Assembly: GCA_020740775.1 (NCBI GenBank)
Contig: JAHEWK010000006.1
Span: 1,798,001 to 1,862,000, forward strand
Reading direction: 5' to 3'
Length of the DNA: 64,000 nucleotides
Source: Ilyonectria destructans
Taxonomy: Eukaryota > Ascomycota > Sordariomycetes > Hypocreales > Nectriaceae
This document shows positions 46,161 to 58,240 of this stretch, in pieces. The first letter of the stretch is position 1, and the number at the start of each line of letters is the position of its first letter. Made by a program: the position numbers and the translations under genes. The notes below the pieces were generated by a model. It saw nothing but the letters and a program-made list of their open reading frames with translations. It had not been told where the DNA came from and did not search any database.

Positions 46161-46966
46161 CCGTGCGTATCACGATGTCGAGGTCATGAATGAGCAATAC
46201 GCAAAAGGATGGGTGCTACGGGAACCACAAAAGGGACGGCGTTTCGGGGTTTTGTCAACTGAAGATCAGCAGAGCTTAGAGGAGTAGATGTCGCGAGGAT
46301 ACCTTTGTTATGACATGTCCAACATGAAGTTCACAACACAATTCAAATGTTCAGCAACAGGTGCACCTGGTATTCCCATCCTAATTCGTATATACACCAA
46401 GCCGACTATGCCACTATTCCATCTTCTCGTCTCTCTCTTTCTGGCTTTGGATATTTTTTCTCCTCTGTTTGGGGGTCGTCATAAGCCGTTACAATTACAA
46501 CGTGTAGTCGCCACTTTTCCATCTATGGGGGTTTTGAGAAACAAAAAAAGCATCATAACTCCACCTCTGAGTGCCCTCCCATTGCCAGCCCAAGCAAGCA
46601 TTAGCGTGTCTGCTTGCTCTCTGCGGGTTTGGCCCATCCCTGTCGAACACACATCCCGATTGGGGAAGGGTGTTCGCCGAGAAGGATGATGGTAGACAGG
46701 TGGAGGCAAGAAAACAAAGCGCACACAAAAAACACCCAAGAAACACCTGACAGGAAGTAAGGGTATACCCCTGTCTATAACCAAAGAAACATAACCTTTG
46801 CATCTCCATGTCCCTTCAATGTTCAGCCATGATTGTGGTTGGAAATTTGCATCCAACGCCGCTGCTCCCTGAGATGCCATGCCATGCGCGCTCAAGATAC
46901 ACAAGACAAAAGTGTGTTGACAAAAGAAAGGCCAGATAAACATCTGCTACAAAAGCAGACGCCCAT
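46161..46966. other. Convergent 3' flanks of DIM1 and VAC7
   Basis: 806 nt without a recognisable gene; presumably 3' UTRs. No repeats or RNA genes seen. Confidence 0.4.
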
Positions 46967-49543
46967 CTAGTGATATGAATCCAGTGTGGTGCTGTTCGGT
47001 TTGAGGTTCGGATCGTTGGCTGAATTCGGCTTGACCGTCTTTCTCCCCGACACGGTGGCACTGCGGACGCGAGCACTCATTGGCAGGGTGTACTTAACAA
47101 CACCCTTGACAATGAGGTCAAACTCGTTTTGGTAGATTCGCTCCCACCGCTTCGAGCCACCGGATGTCGCGTTACCGGGATATTCGAGCTGCATTTCGCC
47201 AGTTGAGGATGAGGTCCCCTGATGGAAGAGGGAGCCCTCAAACGTCAGAGGGCTGTCAAATACTGTGATCCGTCCCAACAGAACATTCGGTTTAGAGTCG
47301 TCATCGTCGTCTGGGTCATCAAGCGGTGGGTCATTAACCGGGTCGTCCAACGGGCCTAACTCTTCGGGGCCGCGCGGGTGTTCCCACCAGTCCGAGTCTG
47401 TCCCCGCATGTTCCGATTTCGCAAAAATTTCCAGGTTGGCGTGGTCGATTGTTACGACAACGATATTAGGGTTGTGCGCCTTGACGGTCAGGTCAAACAT
47501 CAAGACTTGTTCGCTGGTCACGACGTTGTGTATAGCCGTGATTTCAATTCCAGTCATTGGCTGCGATGTTGCAAACATGAAGCCAATTGCCCCAGTAATG
47601 ACCAGCATAAACATCATAGTGAGGACAAGGCATGCCGCGAATCGGTTCAGGTATGACGACCGCCTCGTAAAAGTCTGGGACTCGGCTTGTCGCAGATTGT
47701 GTGGGCCACGCCGGCTCCGACCAGACCGGACAGATCGAATCGATCCAATCAAGGGAGTACGCTCGTCATCGGCACCTGTCGTGTCATCCATATCGTAGCT
47801 AGATGACATTTGCATTGCGGTGCGCTTTCCGAAGGCTCCACGAGCAGAGTGATTGTTCCGAGGGCTGGGAGGACCGGACGAATTATTTCGAACGTTCGTA
47901 CCGCTGAGTTTCGACCGTGCCGCATTCGGGAACGGCGACTCGTTGTCGAATAGGGATGGGTGGCTATTGTTGGGTTGTCTACCCCAACGGCCAATGTGGT
48001 GGTGATGCCTAGAGGTGCCTCTCGCGGAACCACCCGCGCTGCGGCCGCTTCCCTTGCCATCTTCGTCTCCCGGGGTCAGGCTGTCGTTTCCGTTGCTAGT
48101 AAACGTGTTGACAAATTTCATCGTCTTCTTAGGCCCATGCGCTGGACCACCGCCTTCCATGACGCCGTAAATAGATCGCAGGTTTTGGCGATCCGCTTGG
48201 CTGACCATCGAGGTCGCGCTTGGAGTTCGTGAATGGAATCTTCGCCCAGCACGGTCGTTGTTATCTGGGGGGTTAGAGTCGTAGACAAAGGTTTCTTCCG
48301 AGTCAGAAGTATTCGCCTCGTCAACGGCACTCGCAATTGATGCCTCGAAAACATCTGCTTTTGAGGATGCTAGAAATGTCAGTTAGCAAAATGAGCCGAA
48401 GAAACGTGATGATCTCTCACCTGTCCCAGAATTCACGGCAGGCTGTTTCCGAGTCGTTTTCTTTTTTTCTTTCTTGGGCCTGATCGTCTCCGAGCTCTGC
48501 TTTGTCTTGAGAGTCCCATTGACTCCTTCGATCTTGGGACCCGTCGCGAGTGCAACTTGGGGAACACTTGGGACTGTTTCGGTCTCGACGGTCATGCTCT
48601 GAGTCGAGCCATCCTGCTTAGACTTGACCTGCTTCGTAGAAACGGCGCTGGATTGCCTTGAAACCAACGGGGGTGGGACGGATGGTGTCCTCCGTTGATC
48701 AGCCCTGTTATGGCTGCTATCGCTGCCACTCTCATGGTTGGCCAGAATTGGTCTCGCACGCAGGGTACGAACATCACCCAGTACACTGTCAGAGTGGCTC
48801 TCTGAGTTTGACAGCTTCTCTTTGACCTTTTCTAGTAAGGCTGTGTCGTGGGTTGGATTGGGAGAGTTGGGGAGGCTGACTTCCTGGACGGTTTCCAGGG
48901 CTCCACGGACGGGGGTGCGCATTCCTGACTGGAACAGCGGATCCTCCGCCTCGCTCTCGGAGGGAGTGTGCAGAGGCTCTGAAGGCTGAGGCGACGGGGT
49001 CGGCCTCTGGACGTTGATAAACGGCAGTTCCTGGTCGCTTCGGCGCGCGGGTATACCAGGACGGCTAAACTGGGGAGGAGGCGATCGCAAGCGGGGCGAG
49101 ACGGGCCATCGCAGGTTGTCGGATGAGAGGGGTTTCTGGGGAGTAGGCGCCTGTATTTGTTGTTGAGATTGGGAGGCGGGGAGGAGCGTGGGGGTGGTTG
49201 TCGAGGACAATGAGCGCGTCGAGATGTTGGAGCTGGTGATGCCCGGTCTCGTCTGGCGAGAGGGACTCGGTTCTGTTTGGCTATTCTTGCGAGGCCTAGC
49301 ACCTGCGATGCGGTTGGCGGAAGCTGTTCTCCTGGGTTGGCGGGCGGGAGAAGAGTCTCGAGATGCCAAAGGCGATGGGACAATGGAGTTGTTGGCCGAC
49401 GACTGCTTCGAGGTCTGGCTGCTACTCGTCGTCGACGACGGGGTAGCGGATGGGTCTGGGGTATTGGAGCGGCGCCTGCTGGCCATGTTGGCGGAATGGG
49501 CTATGCCAGGGGTGCCGTCTCCGACGACAGAGGATTTGTCCAT
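46967..49543 (-). CDS. VAC7: Vac7-like vacuolar membrane regulator of PI(3,5)P2
   Basis: Exons 49543-48421 and 48369-46967 (51-nt intron, joined as NSGTASSKAD) give 841 residues. The first 580 residues are disordered and Ser/Pro/Arg-rich. A conserved stretch DEERTPLIGSIRSVRSGRSR and then a single transmembrane helix (about residues 632-657, CLVLTMMFMLVITGAIGFMF) lead into a lumenal LEA2-like domain: GIEITAIHNVVTSEQVLMFD, VKAHNPNIVVVTIDHANLEI, VLLGRITVFDSPLTFEG and FDLIVKGVVKYTLP. This is the Vac7 layout. In yeast Vac7 activates the Fab1 lipid kinase complex and controls vacuole size under osmotic stress. It carries an acidic DDPDDDDDSK loop inside the lumenal domain. Intact. Confidence 0.9.
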
Positions 49544-50551
49544 GGTGATGGAAGCGGGTGCAGACAGTGGAGCGAGAGTCGAGCAATCATGCCAGCAGAG
49601 CAGGCCTTAGCAGGAACGATGAATGGTGATGCAGGCGGCAGGCTGGCTCATCGTGGTTGGCTCGTCATCGAGGCAGGATGGGGGTGGCCTATGGCCCGAG
49701 CCGTGAGGGCGGAAGAGGCGTGATACCCAACCTATTCCGGACGGCTGCTGCGTCTTGTCTGTCGAGGGTGATGGCAGACAGGACACGAGCGGACGGGCGG
49801 GACGGTTGGGTCGATGACGGGAGGTGGACGCAGAGTGAAAGGCCAGTAGTTGGACAGAGCAGAAGTCGGCGTATGTTGGGCTGTTCTGTGCAGGTTTGGT
49901 TCGGGGGGTGATGGAGGATGGAGGAGGTGAATGTACGAGGAAGTGGTGGTGGTGGTGGTGGCAGCGGATGGAGTATTGGACGGAGTGCTGAGCAGACGAG
50001 AGTGGTGACGCTGAGACGTACCCGGCCGTACCTATATCCGCGCACGCCCATGCCCACGCCCACACAACACACAGGGCAGTTTGCAGACTTGCAGAGCTGC
50101 AGAGCTACAGCGCTAGGAGAGACACTGGAAGTACCCAGAGTACGTACCTACCGACCTCCACTGCCAGCCCAGCGAAGCTGCCAGCGTGCGCCAGTGGGTG
50201 CCAGTGTGCCACACACTACGCACACCACGCCCAGGACCTAGAAAAAGGAACCTGGCGTTCTGGCCAGGGAGCCTAGCAGGGAAACCTGGAAGGGGAAGAT
50301 TTGGACCTGGGGAAGCGGACGCGGATTGGACGGCCGCTGCTAGTGCGCCAGCATGACACAATCTGTCGGGTCGGCTTGGGCTGGTGGGATGTGGATGTGA
50401 AGCTGGCCCGGCGCGGGACTTGGGGCTGGAGGCGGGCTAGCGTCCTTTTTTTTTTCCACCATGGAAGCAGGAAAAACAAAACGAGAGCCAGCCGACGGTT
50501 AAGCCAGGCCCTGGTTTTCGCTGGTGGACATATTGTTATTTGGTGCCGGCG

Positions 50552-50612
50552 CTGCCCTGATGCCCTGATGCCCTGCCGCCCTGCTACCCGGGCTGCCCTG
50601 TTGCCCTGGTTC
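50552..50612 (+). repeat. Degenerate GCCCTG(AT) tandem repeat
   Basis: Six or so copies of a 9-10 bp unit containing GCCCTG, spaced irregularly, in non-coding sequence. Confidence 0.7.
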
Positions 50613-53568
50613 TGGAGGGTTTCCTTGGTGCGAGCAAAAGGAACGTGAGCCAGTGGTGTCGTAATGGCCGCCGTTAGGACGCACACAATAGACAGCAACA
50701 TCTGCACGCTCGCATTCGCCGCTCACTGCTTATTGCCCTCACGCCTGGGTGTGTGATGGGTTCTCGCACACGCAGCCGGGAACAGACTTTTCCTTGCTGC
50801 TCGTTGCCCATACCCAAGCCGTCTTGGAAATGAGTGAGAGAGAGATTGAATGGGCTGATGATACACCGGCTGATGGACGGGACCTGCTCAGACACCATCC
50901 ACATCGCATCGGGGAGCACACGCACAAGCACTGACTGACTGACTGACAAAGGCAGCAGGCGCTGAGATGCGCTGTCAAACCGGATGGGTCACTGAGCCCG
51001 GGCCACGCACACAGCCCAAAGGCATCCGTCGCCGAGACCAAACGGGAGCCGGAACCTGGACCCAGGACGAGGCGAGCGAAATTGGCCCGCCTGGACGGGA
51101 CCGCTGGCTCTGTTCCGGTGGTGGGCGGGGGCGGACGAGGAAGAGAAGAGGAGCCTACTGCGTGGTAGGATGGAAGGGGAGGGAGTTTCCGGCCCTGCAC
51201 CGCCCTCCCGACGGCACTTCCAGCGCTGGGCATAAGCCCCCACCCGCTGCATCACACGCTGTACCCGCTGTAAAACCCCTCCCAACACAGACACACACTG
51301 GCACACACGGCACCCGAGCCCAACACGCAGGCCGGTGGCCTTGGGCTCAGCAGCACTCTCGCCGGTGTCTAGCCCCTGTAACCACTGGCCGGTACCTGGC
51401 CCGGGTGGCGACTTAGTGGGCTCGGGGGTCTCGGAAGAGCTCTCCAACACTGGTCGGCCCCTGGTGCCGGTACCTGAGTCTCTCTTGGCTTCTCACGCGG
51501 AGGGTGCCTCGGTGCCTCTTTACCTTACGAAGTAGGTTATTAGCCCGCTAATTACTAAGGTATGTACCAGACTACACACTTTGTTGGGTCGAAGCCAGTC
51601 CGTTCCTCACATTTGGTAGTCTCTCATCATCTCAAAATAGCGGTTCTCGGATTGCTTGGCCAAACCTCCTGTCATTCAACATCGCCATCTTGCTCCTCGG
51701 CGAACTCAGGAATCTCTTCCAGTCAGCAAGGCCAAAGTCCGTGTCTCGGTTTTCAACTGCAGCCCTCCAAGGATCCGCCGCAGCTTAAAAAGGCGCAGTA
51801 CAAGGCACCCACCCCCTCCTCCGTCCATCCATATGTTTCCATCCTTCCATCCATCCTTACGAGGAGGAGTTTTGGTTCCGGGCGAGTGGTGGCCGATGCC
51901 GATGCCGATGCCGTCCCCCTCGGCAGTGGATTAGTAAAGCAAGACATCTCGTAATCGCCCGATTAACCCCGTCCATTCCGTTGCCTGTTTGACGGGTTTT
52001 CGCGAGGCTTTGACTTTCGGATTTGGCTTTGGGCGGGTGCAGTGTTTGTGACCGTGGCCCAGACAAGCGGAGTTGTGCTTGGCGAATATCTGGTCGACGC
52101 CCGAAGCCTCCCTAGATAGGGACCTCCACTTGCCTGCCTCCTCCTGCTCCTGGAGAGTCTAGACAACGGTCAAATAGAACCTTTGCCAGATTGTGCTGGA
52201 ACGTCCCACCGCCCCCGTCCGAGCCACCATGTGCCAAGGTATGGAACGAGACGCCTCACGGTCCATGGTCCTGTTGTTCGTCTACAGTGGCACAATCTCG
52301 ACTCTTTTCCGCGCCCAACGCCAAAGAGAATGAAACCCACTTGCCTCAACACCCGCTGCCAGCGCTTCGTTCCAGGTCCCAAGTATTTGTGGAGGACCGG
52401 CTCTCCTCTCAGTGGAAGCCTGATTGCGCCGGTCCTTCCGGGGAACCGTATCCCTTGACGCCGCCGAGGGCGCTACGACTGGCCCCAGCCTGGAGAGTCA
52501 AGGCGCCCGTGCCAGCAGACCGTTCAAGCAAACAAGGCCAGCCAGGAACAATTAAAACCGGCCCAAGCGACTGCACGGAAAACGGTTGTACAGATCAGGT
52601 ATGGCAGGCCGCCGCGGTACCTAGGAGCTACGGGTGCTGGCGCACCAGGCCGGCACTGCCCCATGTACCCTCGTGGTAGCCCTGCCTGATCTTGTGACTC
52701 CCTTCTGACCGCATCTTAGGCAGGGAGGTAAGGTAGGTAGTCAGTGTCTGGTAGACGCTTGGCTCCACTGGCACATGTGAGACAATGGCCCTGCTGGGTT
52801 TGTACTTGATCAATAGACGTAGTGAGGTCCGCGGCCGTTGATAAGGATCTGTTGGTCTCCCTGTGCCTTGCTAGCCCAGTCTAATAATCGCCGGCCCAGC
52901 ACATGTTCACGCTCCCCAGAAGCCGTTCCATGCAAGATATAGTGCTGCCCGTTTAGAGGAGCCACATCTTGATTGCATGGACCCAAGGGACCGTACCGTC
53001 CCATGGGCCATGATGGCGGCGCCGTGTATCCGCTTGAGGCGGTCAACAAAGGGGGGGCATGAGTACAAATATCAATGCTGTTAGTGATAAGTAAGTATCT
53101 TCTCCCTTATGCCACATAGGTAATGGAGAAGACGTGTCCATCTCTGTCTTGCCCAGAGCAAGGACCGGTCACGGATGAGGTACCTCAACGAACCTCGAAA
53201 TTGGATGGATCTTGACCCAAAGCCAAGTACCATGGTGCTCTCACATGGTCAACCGGGGGGTGGTTTGTTGGGGGCTGGGAACAGCCTTGCCCTCCAGCGG
53301 TGACGATTTCATTAATTCATGATTCATCATCAAAGGCGGACGGTCGTCAATTTCTTTGGTTCCTAGCCAATGACACATCCACATCTTAGCACTGCGAAAC
53401 AGTTGGTAGCCTGCCTCGGTATCATCCTCGCATCATCTGGGTCTCTGGGTGCCACCTGTCACACCCCTCCCTCCCGTGCTTCAGTCATGATCCCATGTCC
53501 GTTTTCCCTTGTCGACGACCCGATCCATCCCCCCTTCTTTTCCTTCCCGCCCGTCCTTCTCGAAATAT

Positions 53569-53640
53569 TATAAAAAGGGGGGGGGGGAGGAGGGGCAGCC
53601 GATCCATGTTCATCCATGTTTACCCATGCTCGCCCATGTT
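53569..53640 (+). repeat. TATA-like box, G-run and four 10-bp repeats
   Basis: TATAAAAA at 53569-53576 is directly followed by an uninterrupted G-run (53577-53587) and, at 53601-53640, four 10-bp units each containing CCATG (ATCCATGTT type). The block looks like an abandoned or unrecognised promoter, or simple sequence. No coding frame follows convincingly. Confidence 0.6.
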
Positions 53641-55666
53641 CATCCCGTCCCACGGGGCCGCAACTAATCACAGTGCCACCTGAATGCCACCAACCGACTG
53701 CGTGACCTCCGCGCCCACCGGGAGCCCTCTGGATGAAGTCGCACGACTGTTCTGTCGCTCTGTATTTGCTATGTGACTGCCTCTGTGTCTGGGAAAATGT
53801 GCGTGTGTGACGAGCCCCCCTGCTCCGCGGTGCCTAAACACCGCCGCCCCCAAGTCATAACCCTTCCTGTCTGTAACCCTCCGCCTCTCACAGCTCGACA
53901 CGATATCCCCCGCTGCCCACACCCCTCATGTCGCTGCGTATGTGGCACATGTTAAACCAGACCCGACGGGGAACGGGGAACGGGTCCATCAGGAAATTGA
54001 AGCGTCTCTGCCTACGAGGCTTTGCGAGGAGAGATCGCGGAGGACATTCATTTTCAAGCCCAGTGTGTAGGGTAGGTCTGCGCGGACGGAACGGAACGTG
54101 ATGAGGGACACCACGGATTGCACCGTCAACCCTCCATCTTCTCACTGACCGAGACATGGACCCTGGTTTCATGTCCATCTGAGATGTTGCTCGGGTGTTC
54201 GGATTGCAACGGGTACCAAGAACCCCCCTCGCAAAGGATACCGGCTTTTTTTCGAGTATGTGATAATTCCAGCTCGACATCCCGAGCCATTGGCTAGGTG
54301 ACTTCAATCTCCTGGTCTCGTCTCACCAACAAATACCGAGAGACAATATTACAAGTCGTCTGTCACGTAACCTGCGAGATCCCCCTGACTAAGATGTCTA
54401 TCAGATCTCCAGACAGCTCATTCTCCACGGCGCCGCGCCCAAACCCCACGCGCCATTTCCAAGACCAGTCGTCCCAACTTCACCCAGCACGTTTTGACGC
54501 CGCCGCGCGGGCGCCCGCCCTACGGCCCGGCCTATCGACTGCTCGGGTTCCTGCGCAGATGATCATCCCGCCCGCGCCCGCTGTGAGCTGTCAACGCCTT
54601 GTCACTTTCAGCCTACTGCTGGCTGCTGCGCCTTCCGTGGTGATGCGGCGCCATGTCCTGCCTGATTCGGCCACATGTTCAACGGTGCTTGGGGAGTGCA
54701 GTAGAGCACTGGCGAGTTGAGCGAGGCCTCGCGCGAATGGGCGTCCAACACATCACCAAGGCGAATCGCGCGTTCGGCCGGCGTGGCCCTCTTGTCTCGC
54801 TATCCTGCGGACAAAGTCGGCACAAGTGACTAAGTATCGTAGCACCACCACTGAGACTATTGAATTGTGCTGGTCCGAACTGGAATTTCTGAATGCGGAA
54901 CGGCTGGAGAGTGAGTATATGCGAAAGTGTGCACAATGGCCCTGTCTCTACGTGGGTCTTTATCCCTGGTATCTCTTCGCTTGGATGATACCATGAGTAA
55001 TTGGCAGCAATTCATAGGACACATGGTACTCAAACACGTGAGTTGAGCTACCTGGCACGCTTCAATAGTCTTCCAGCCACACAAGTCGGAAGTTGAATCC
55101 TACCCGAGGTTATCGTAGAACGGAACCATTTATTCAAATTTTGTCTCTCAAACCGAGCTACCACTTGTACCCCTAAGTTGTCTTGAAAGCCTCTGTTAAT
55201 CCTCATCGCTCATCATGGACCAGAATAAGCTCATTACCTTTTATGTTAGATCAACCGACATGTATATCTATGTAAGTGGATGACCTGAATAGCTACATCA
55301 ATAATCGTTCCCAATCCTTCATGTTCTTTCATACCCAGCCTCCTCGGCAACCGCATTGTAGACTATCCGTGACAACTCCACAAAACCTCTCCTCGAGGAC
55401 AACAGTACACGCCATGTATGGCGGGCTCTGTTTGATATCATCTCGGAAAATAAATGTACGGATGCAGGTTGATGGAGCCATGAATAACCCAGAAGCCAAA
55501 CTCCGCAATATCTAATGACGTAAATCGTACATGACCGGCCATCAGACCCATATGCCTCATGAATAAAAGTTATATCCAACCGTCACGCCCTAAACAAGAC
55601 CACACCGCGCGACTCCTCGACTCCCCTCTTGACATATGCAGGCCCAAAGATATAGCATTCAATCAT

Positions 55667-57587
55667 CTACTCCGGAATTGGGTCACTAGACTGGGGCTGT
55701 CCATCTTCCTTCTTGCCCCAGCTCCAGCCCGAGTACCAAGTCGCCCGCTTGTTGTCCTTGACGGCATCAGGGTTCTCTTGGACCAACCGGAGTGGTCGAG
55801 GCTTGCCGCCCGTGAAGGAGGTCGGCTGCTTGTCGGTGTGAGACCGGGGCGGCGATTGCGAAGGTGGCGTCGACAGCGACAGCGACAGCTCGCCCGATTC
55901 GCCGCTTAGGCTCGACGTCTCGCTTCTCATGCCTGGGAAGTTTCCAGATGTAGGAACTTGGCTACCACTTGGGACGCGGGCTGCTGCGTTGGGGTTGCCT
56001 GACATGCTTGCCGGTGCGAAGAAGGTCTGCGAGTGTCGCGGGGTGCCCAAGGGTGGGGAGACGGGGCCGTCAGGTCCCCTATACATCTGGCTCACGAGGC
56101 TCGCCGCGCCCGTGTACTGGTCGCTCTGTGGTCGCGTTCGGCGGGTGCTTTGCGACCGGGTCAGGTTGCCAATGGGGATGCTGGGCGCTTTGTCCGGGTC
56201 GGTATGGTTGGAGGTTGTTGAGGGCAGCATCACGGAGATGGGTCTCGGCCTCTGCTTGGTAGGCCCGACAACCATAGACTTGGTTCGCTGAAGGAAATTC
56301 GGGAGATTCTTGTCGGTTGGCGCGGGGGGGAGGTCTTTGTTGGTATCTGGCAACGACTTGACGTCCCCGGACTGATCCAGGATTGACTCAAAGTCCTGAT
56401 GTTGGAGAAGGCGCTCGATAATCTTGTTGATGTATAGCGTGAGGGCTTTGTTCTGCTCCTTCATGGATTTGAGTTCAGACTCGACTCGGCGGTCGCCTTC
56501 GGACTCGCCCTCGGTTGCCTCTGAGAGCTCATCGGCGAGACTGGAGCCTCCCGCATTGCCCTCGAGAGCATTGAGAGCGTCTTGGTTGGAGTTGGAGCCC
56601 ATGTAGCTGAAGTCGTTTTGACCAAAGTCTCCCTTGAGAGTTTTCTCCTGCAAAAGCAACTGGTAACTTTCATTGTCCTCCATCAGCCGGGCGTTGGCCA
56701 TGCGGGCCTCCATGAGTTGCCGTTCGACCTCATGCAACCTGCCGCCACCCTGGTTCTCCGACTCGACCAATTTGATCTGAGCCTCGGCGAGTTCCAGTCG
56801 TAGGGACTCGATTAACTTATCCTTCTGGAGGATGAGTTTTGAGCTGTTGCGAGAGTCGCTGCGCTGCATGGAAGATGGGGGTGCGAAGCCGCCGTTTTCA
56901 AGGGACGGTGATGAATTGGCAGAGACAGACGAGACTGACGAGTTAGCAAATCAAAGAAGTAAAAGGAGATGGATGGGTGTACATACCCTGTCTTGAGGGA
57001 CGGATCTCGTCATCGGTATTGTTTCGCTGGGCCAGGCTGTCCTTGAGTCGCTGTATGACGGTCGCCATTTCCTCCTCTCTGTTGGCCATTTCCTCTTTCT
57101 CCTTGAGGATAGAACTTCGCTCCGCCTCGTAGATGGACTCCATCTCTCTCATCTGGCGGGTGACCTCTCGTTTCTCATTGTTCAGAGTCTCAATCTGCTC
57201 TTCGTGTTCGTGGGCCTTTTCCTCGAGCTTCGCCGATTCCTTGACGGCCTCGTCTAGCTTGGACTGGAGGACATCGGCCTGGCGCTTATTTTGCTGAGAC
57301 AGCTTTTCTTCTTTCTCGAGGCGTTGCTGAAGGTCCTCCACCGCTGAAGCAGTCTCGGCTCGGGCGTCAGACTCTACAGAGCTGAGGCCGGTGTCACGGC
57401 GTGCGGCGGCGGCGCGGGCAGACACAGGAGTGCCGGTGCGTAGCGATCGTGTGCGCGCATGGCCACCGGTGGGAGTGGATGATCGAGAGGAAGAGCGCGC
57501 CGGAGAGGGGCTGGGCGAGGTAGTCGTCTCAGCGTTGGACACTCGACCGACACCGCCAGCCGGGGGCTTCTTGGAGACGGCAGACAT
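55667..57587 (-). CDS. Long coiled-coil protein, disordered tail (fungal M-protein-repeat-like)
   Basis: Exons 57587-56987 and 56934-55667 (52-nt intron) give 622 residues. The first 70 residues are Ser/Pro/Thr/Arg-rich and low-complexity. A coiled coil runs from about 75 to 190 (heptads in LQQRLEKEEKLSQQNKRQAD and KREVTRQMREMESIYEAERS) and resumes after a short linker across about 225-295 and 345-370 (LKSMKEQNKALTLYINKIIE). The C-terminal third is Pro/Ser/Arg-rich with possible phosphorylation sites and ends with ATWYSGWSWGKKE, a Trp-rich motif that looks conserved. Similar fungal proteins are named M protein repeat proteins purely for their coiled coils. No membrane segment, no catalytic domain. 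Likely a scaffold; role unknown. Confidence 0.8.
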
Positions 57588-57650
57588 GTCGCGGTGACGA
57601 GCGGATTGGACTGAACAACAACTGAGGCCAGATGGGCCGAGAGAATCGGT

Positions 57651-57706
57651 GAGGGTCGGTGCAGTGAGGGTCGGTACAGCGGGAGTCGGAACGGCGATGG
57701 TCGGTG
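57651..57706 (-). repeat. Degenerate 15-bp tandem repeat in the coiled-coil gene leader
   Basis: Four 15-bp units of the type GTGAGGGTCGGTRCA (plus strand), 60-120 nt upstream of the start codon. The frame through the repeat is open and in phase with the coding sequence, but no ATG precedes it in frame. Confidence 0.75.
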
Positions 57707-58163
57707 ATGTTGGGACGAGATTGAGCGCTTGTAGCGGTCGATCGATGGGGTAATTATGCTGAGACTGTCGTTGAATGCAGGTCGCCCAGTGACGGTGTGA
57801 CCTGGAACACAAATACCTTCCTGGTAGGTAGGTCCGGGTATTATGGGGTTGGTCCTCGAGGGCGGATATGGAATAGGAGTGCCACTTGGGTGGAGGGCCG
57901 CGGCCTGCGCCTCAGGGCCGAAACGGGCCAAGAGGGATCAGGTACGTAGCGTGTGGCGGCGTGGCAGAATCCCCAGGAGGAGCCGGCAGAGGGCAAGCCT
58001 GGAAAGCCTCTGTAATACTTAGTTGTAGCGCGTTTGGATGCGCCTCCAGCAGAGACGAAAGATGGAGGCTAAAAAAAGAATATGCAATCGCCGACGGGAG
58101 GGATTGCGAGGCGCCAATGCAGATTTGGTGCATGAGCAGAAGCAAGAACGGGAGCAGCGTGCA

Positions 58164-58240
58164 GATGGCTGATGGCTGATGGCTGATGGCTGCCGTGAGG
58201 CTGATGCAGCTGATGCAGCTGATGCTGCTGATGACGATGA
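58164..58240 (+). repeat. GATGGCT / GCTGATGCA microsatellite-like tract
   Basis: Four 7-bp GATGGCT units, then, after a short break, three 9-bp GCTGATGCA-type units and further GATGAT sequence. Non-coding, about 590 nt upstream of the coiled-coil start. Confidence 0.85.

Larger units (their letters stand above)
49544..55666. other. 6.1-kb gene-poor interval
   Basis: The longest gap of the window, between the VAC7 start and the 3' end of the coiled-coil gene. Frames reach at most about 160 codons, overlap on both strands and show no family motif, signal peptide or codon pattern I trust. Contents I can point to: a GCCCTGATG-type repeat (50552-50612), a TATAAAAA plus G-run and 10-bp repeat block (53569-53640) and general GC-rich low-complexity sequence. 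It could hide a long 5' UTR of VAC7, a non-coding RNA, or a small multi-exon gene. Confidence 0.4.

Noticed and set aside
52191..52679. 162-codon frame in the 6.1-kb gap
   Set aside because: Pro/Ser/Arg-rich with no motif, overlapping frames of similar length exist on both strands, and no good start context or splice-joined partners.
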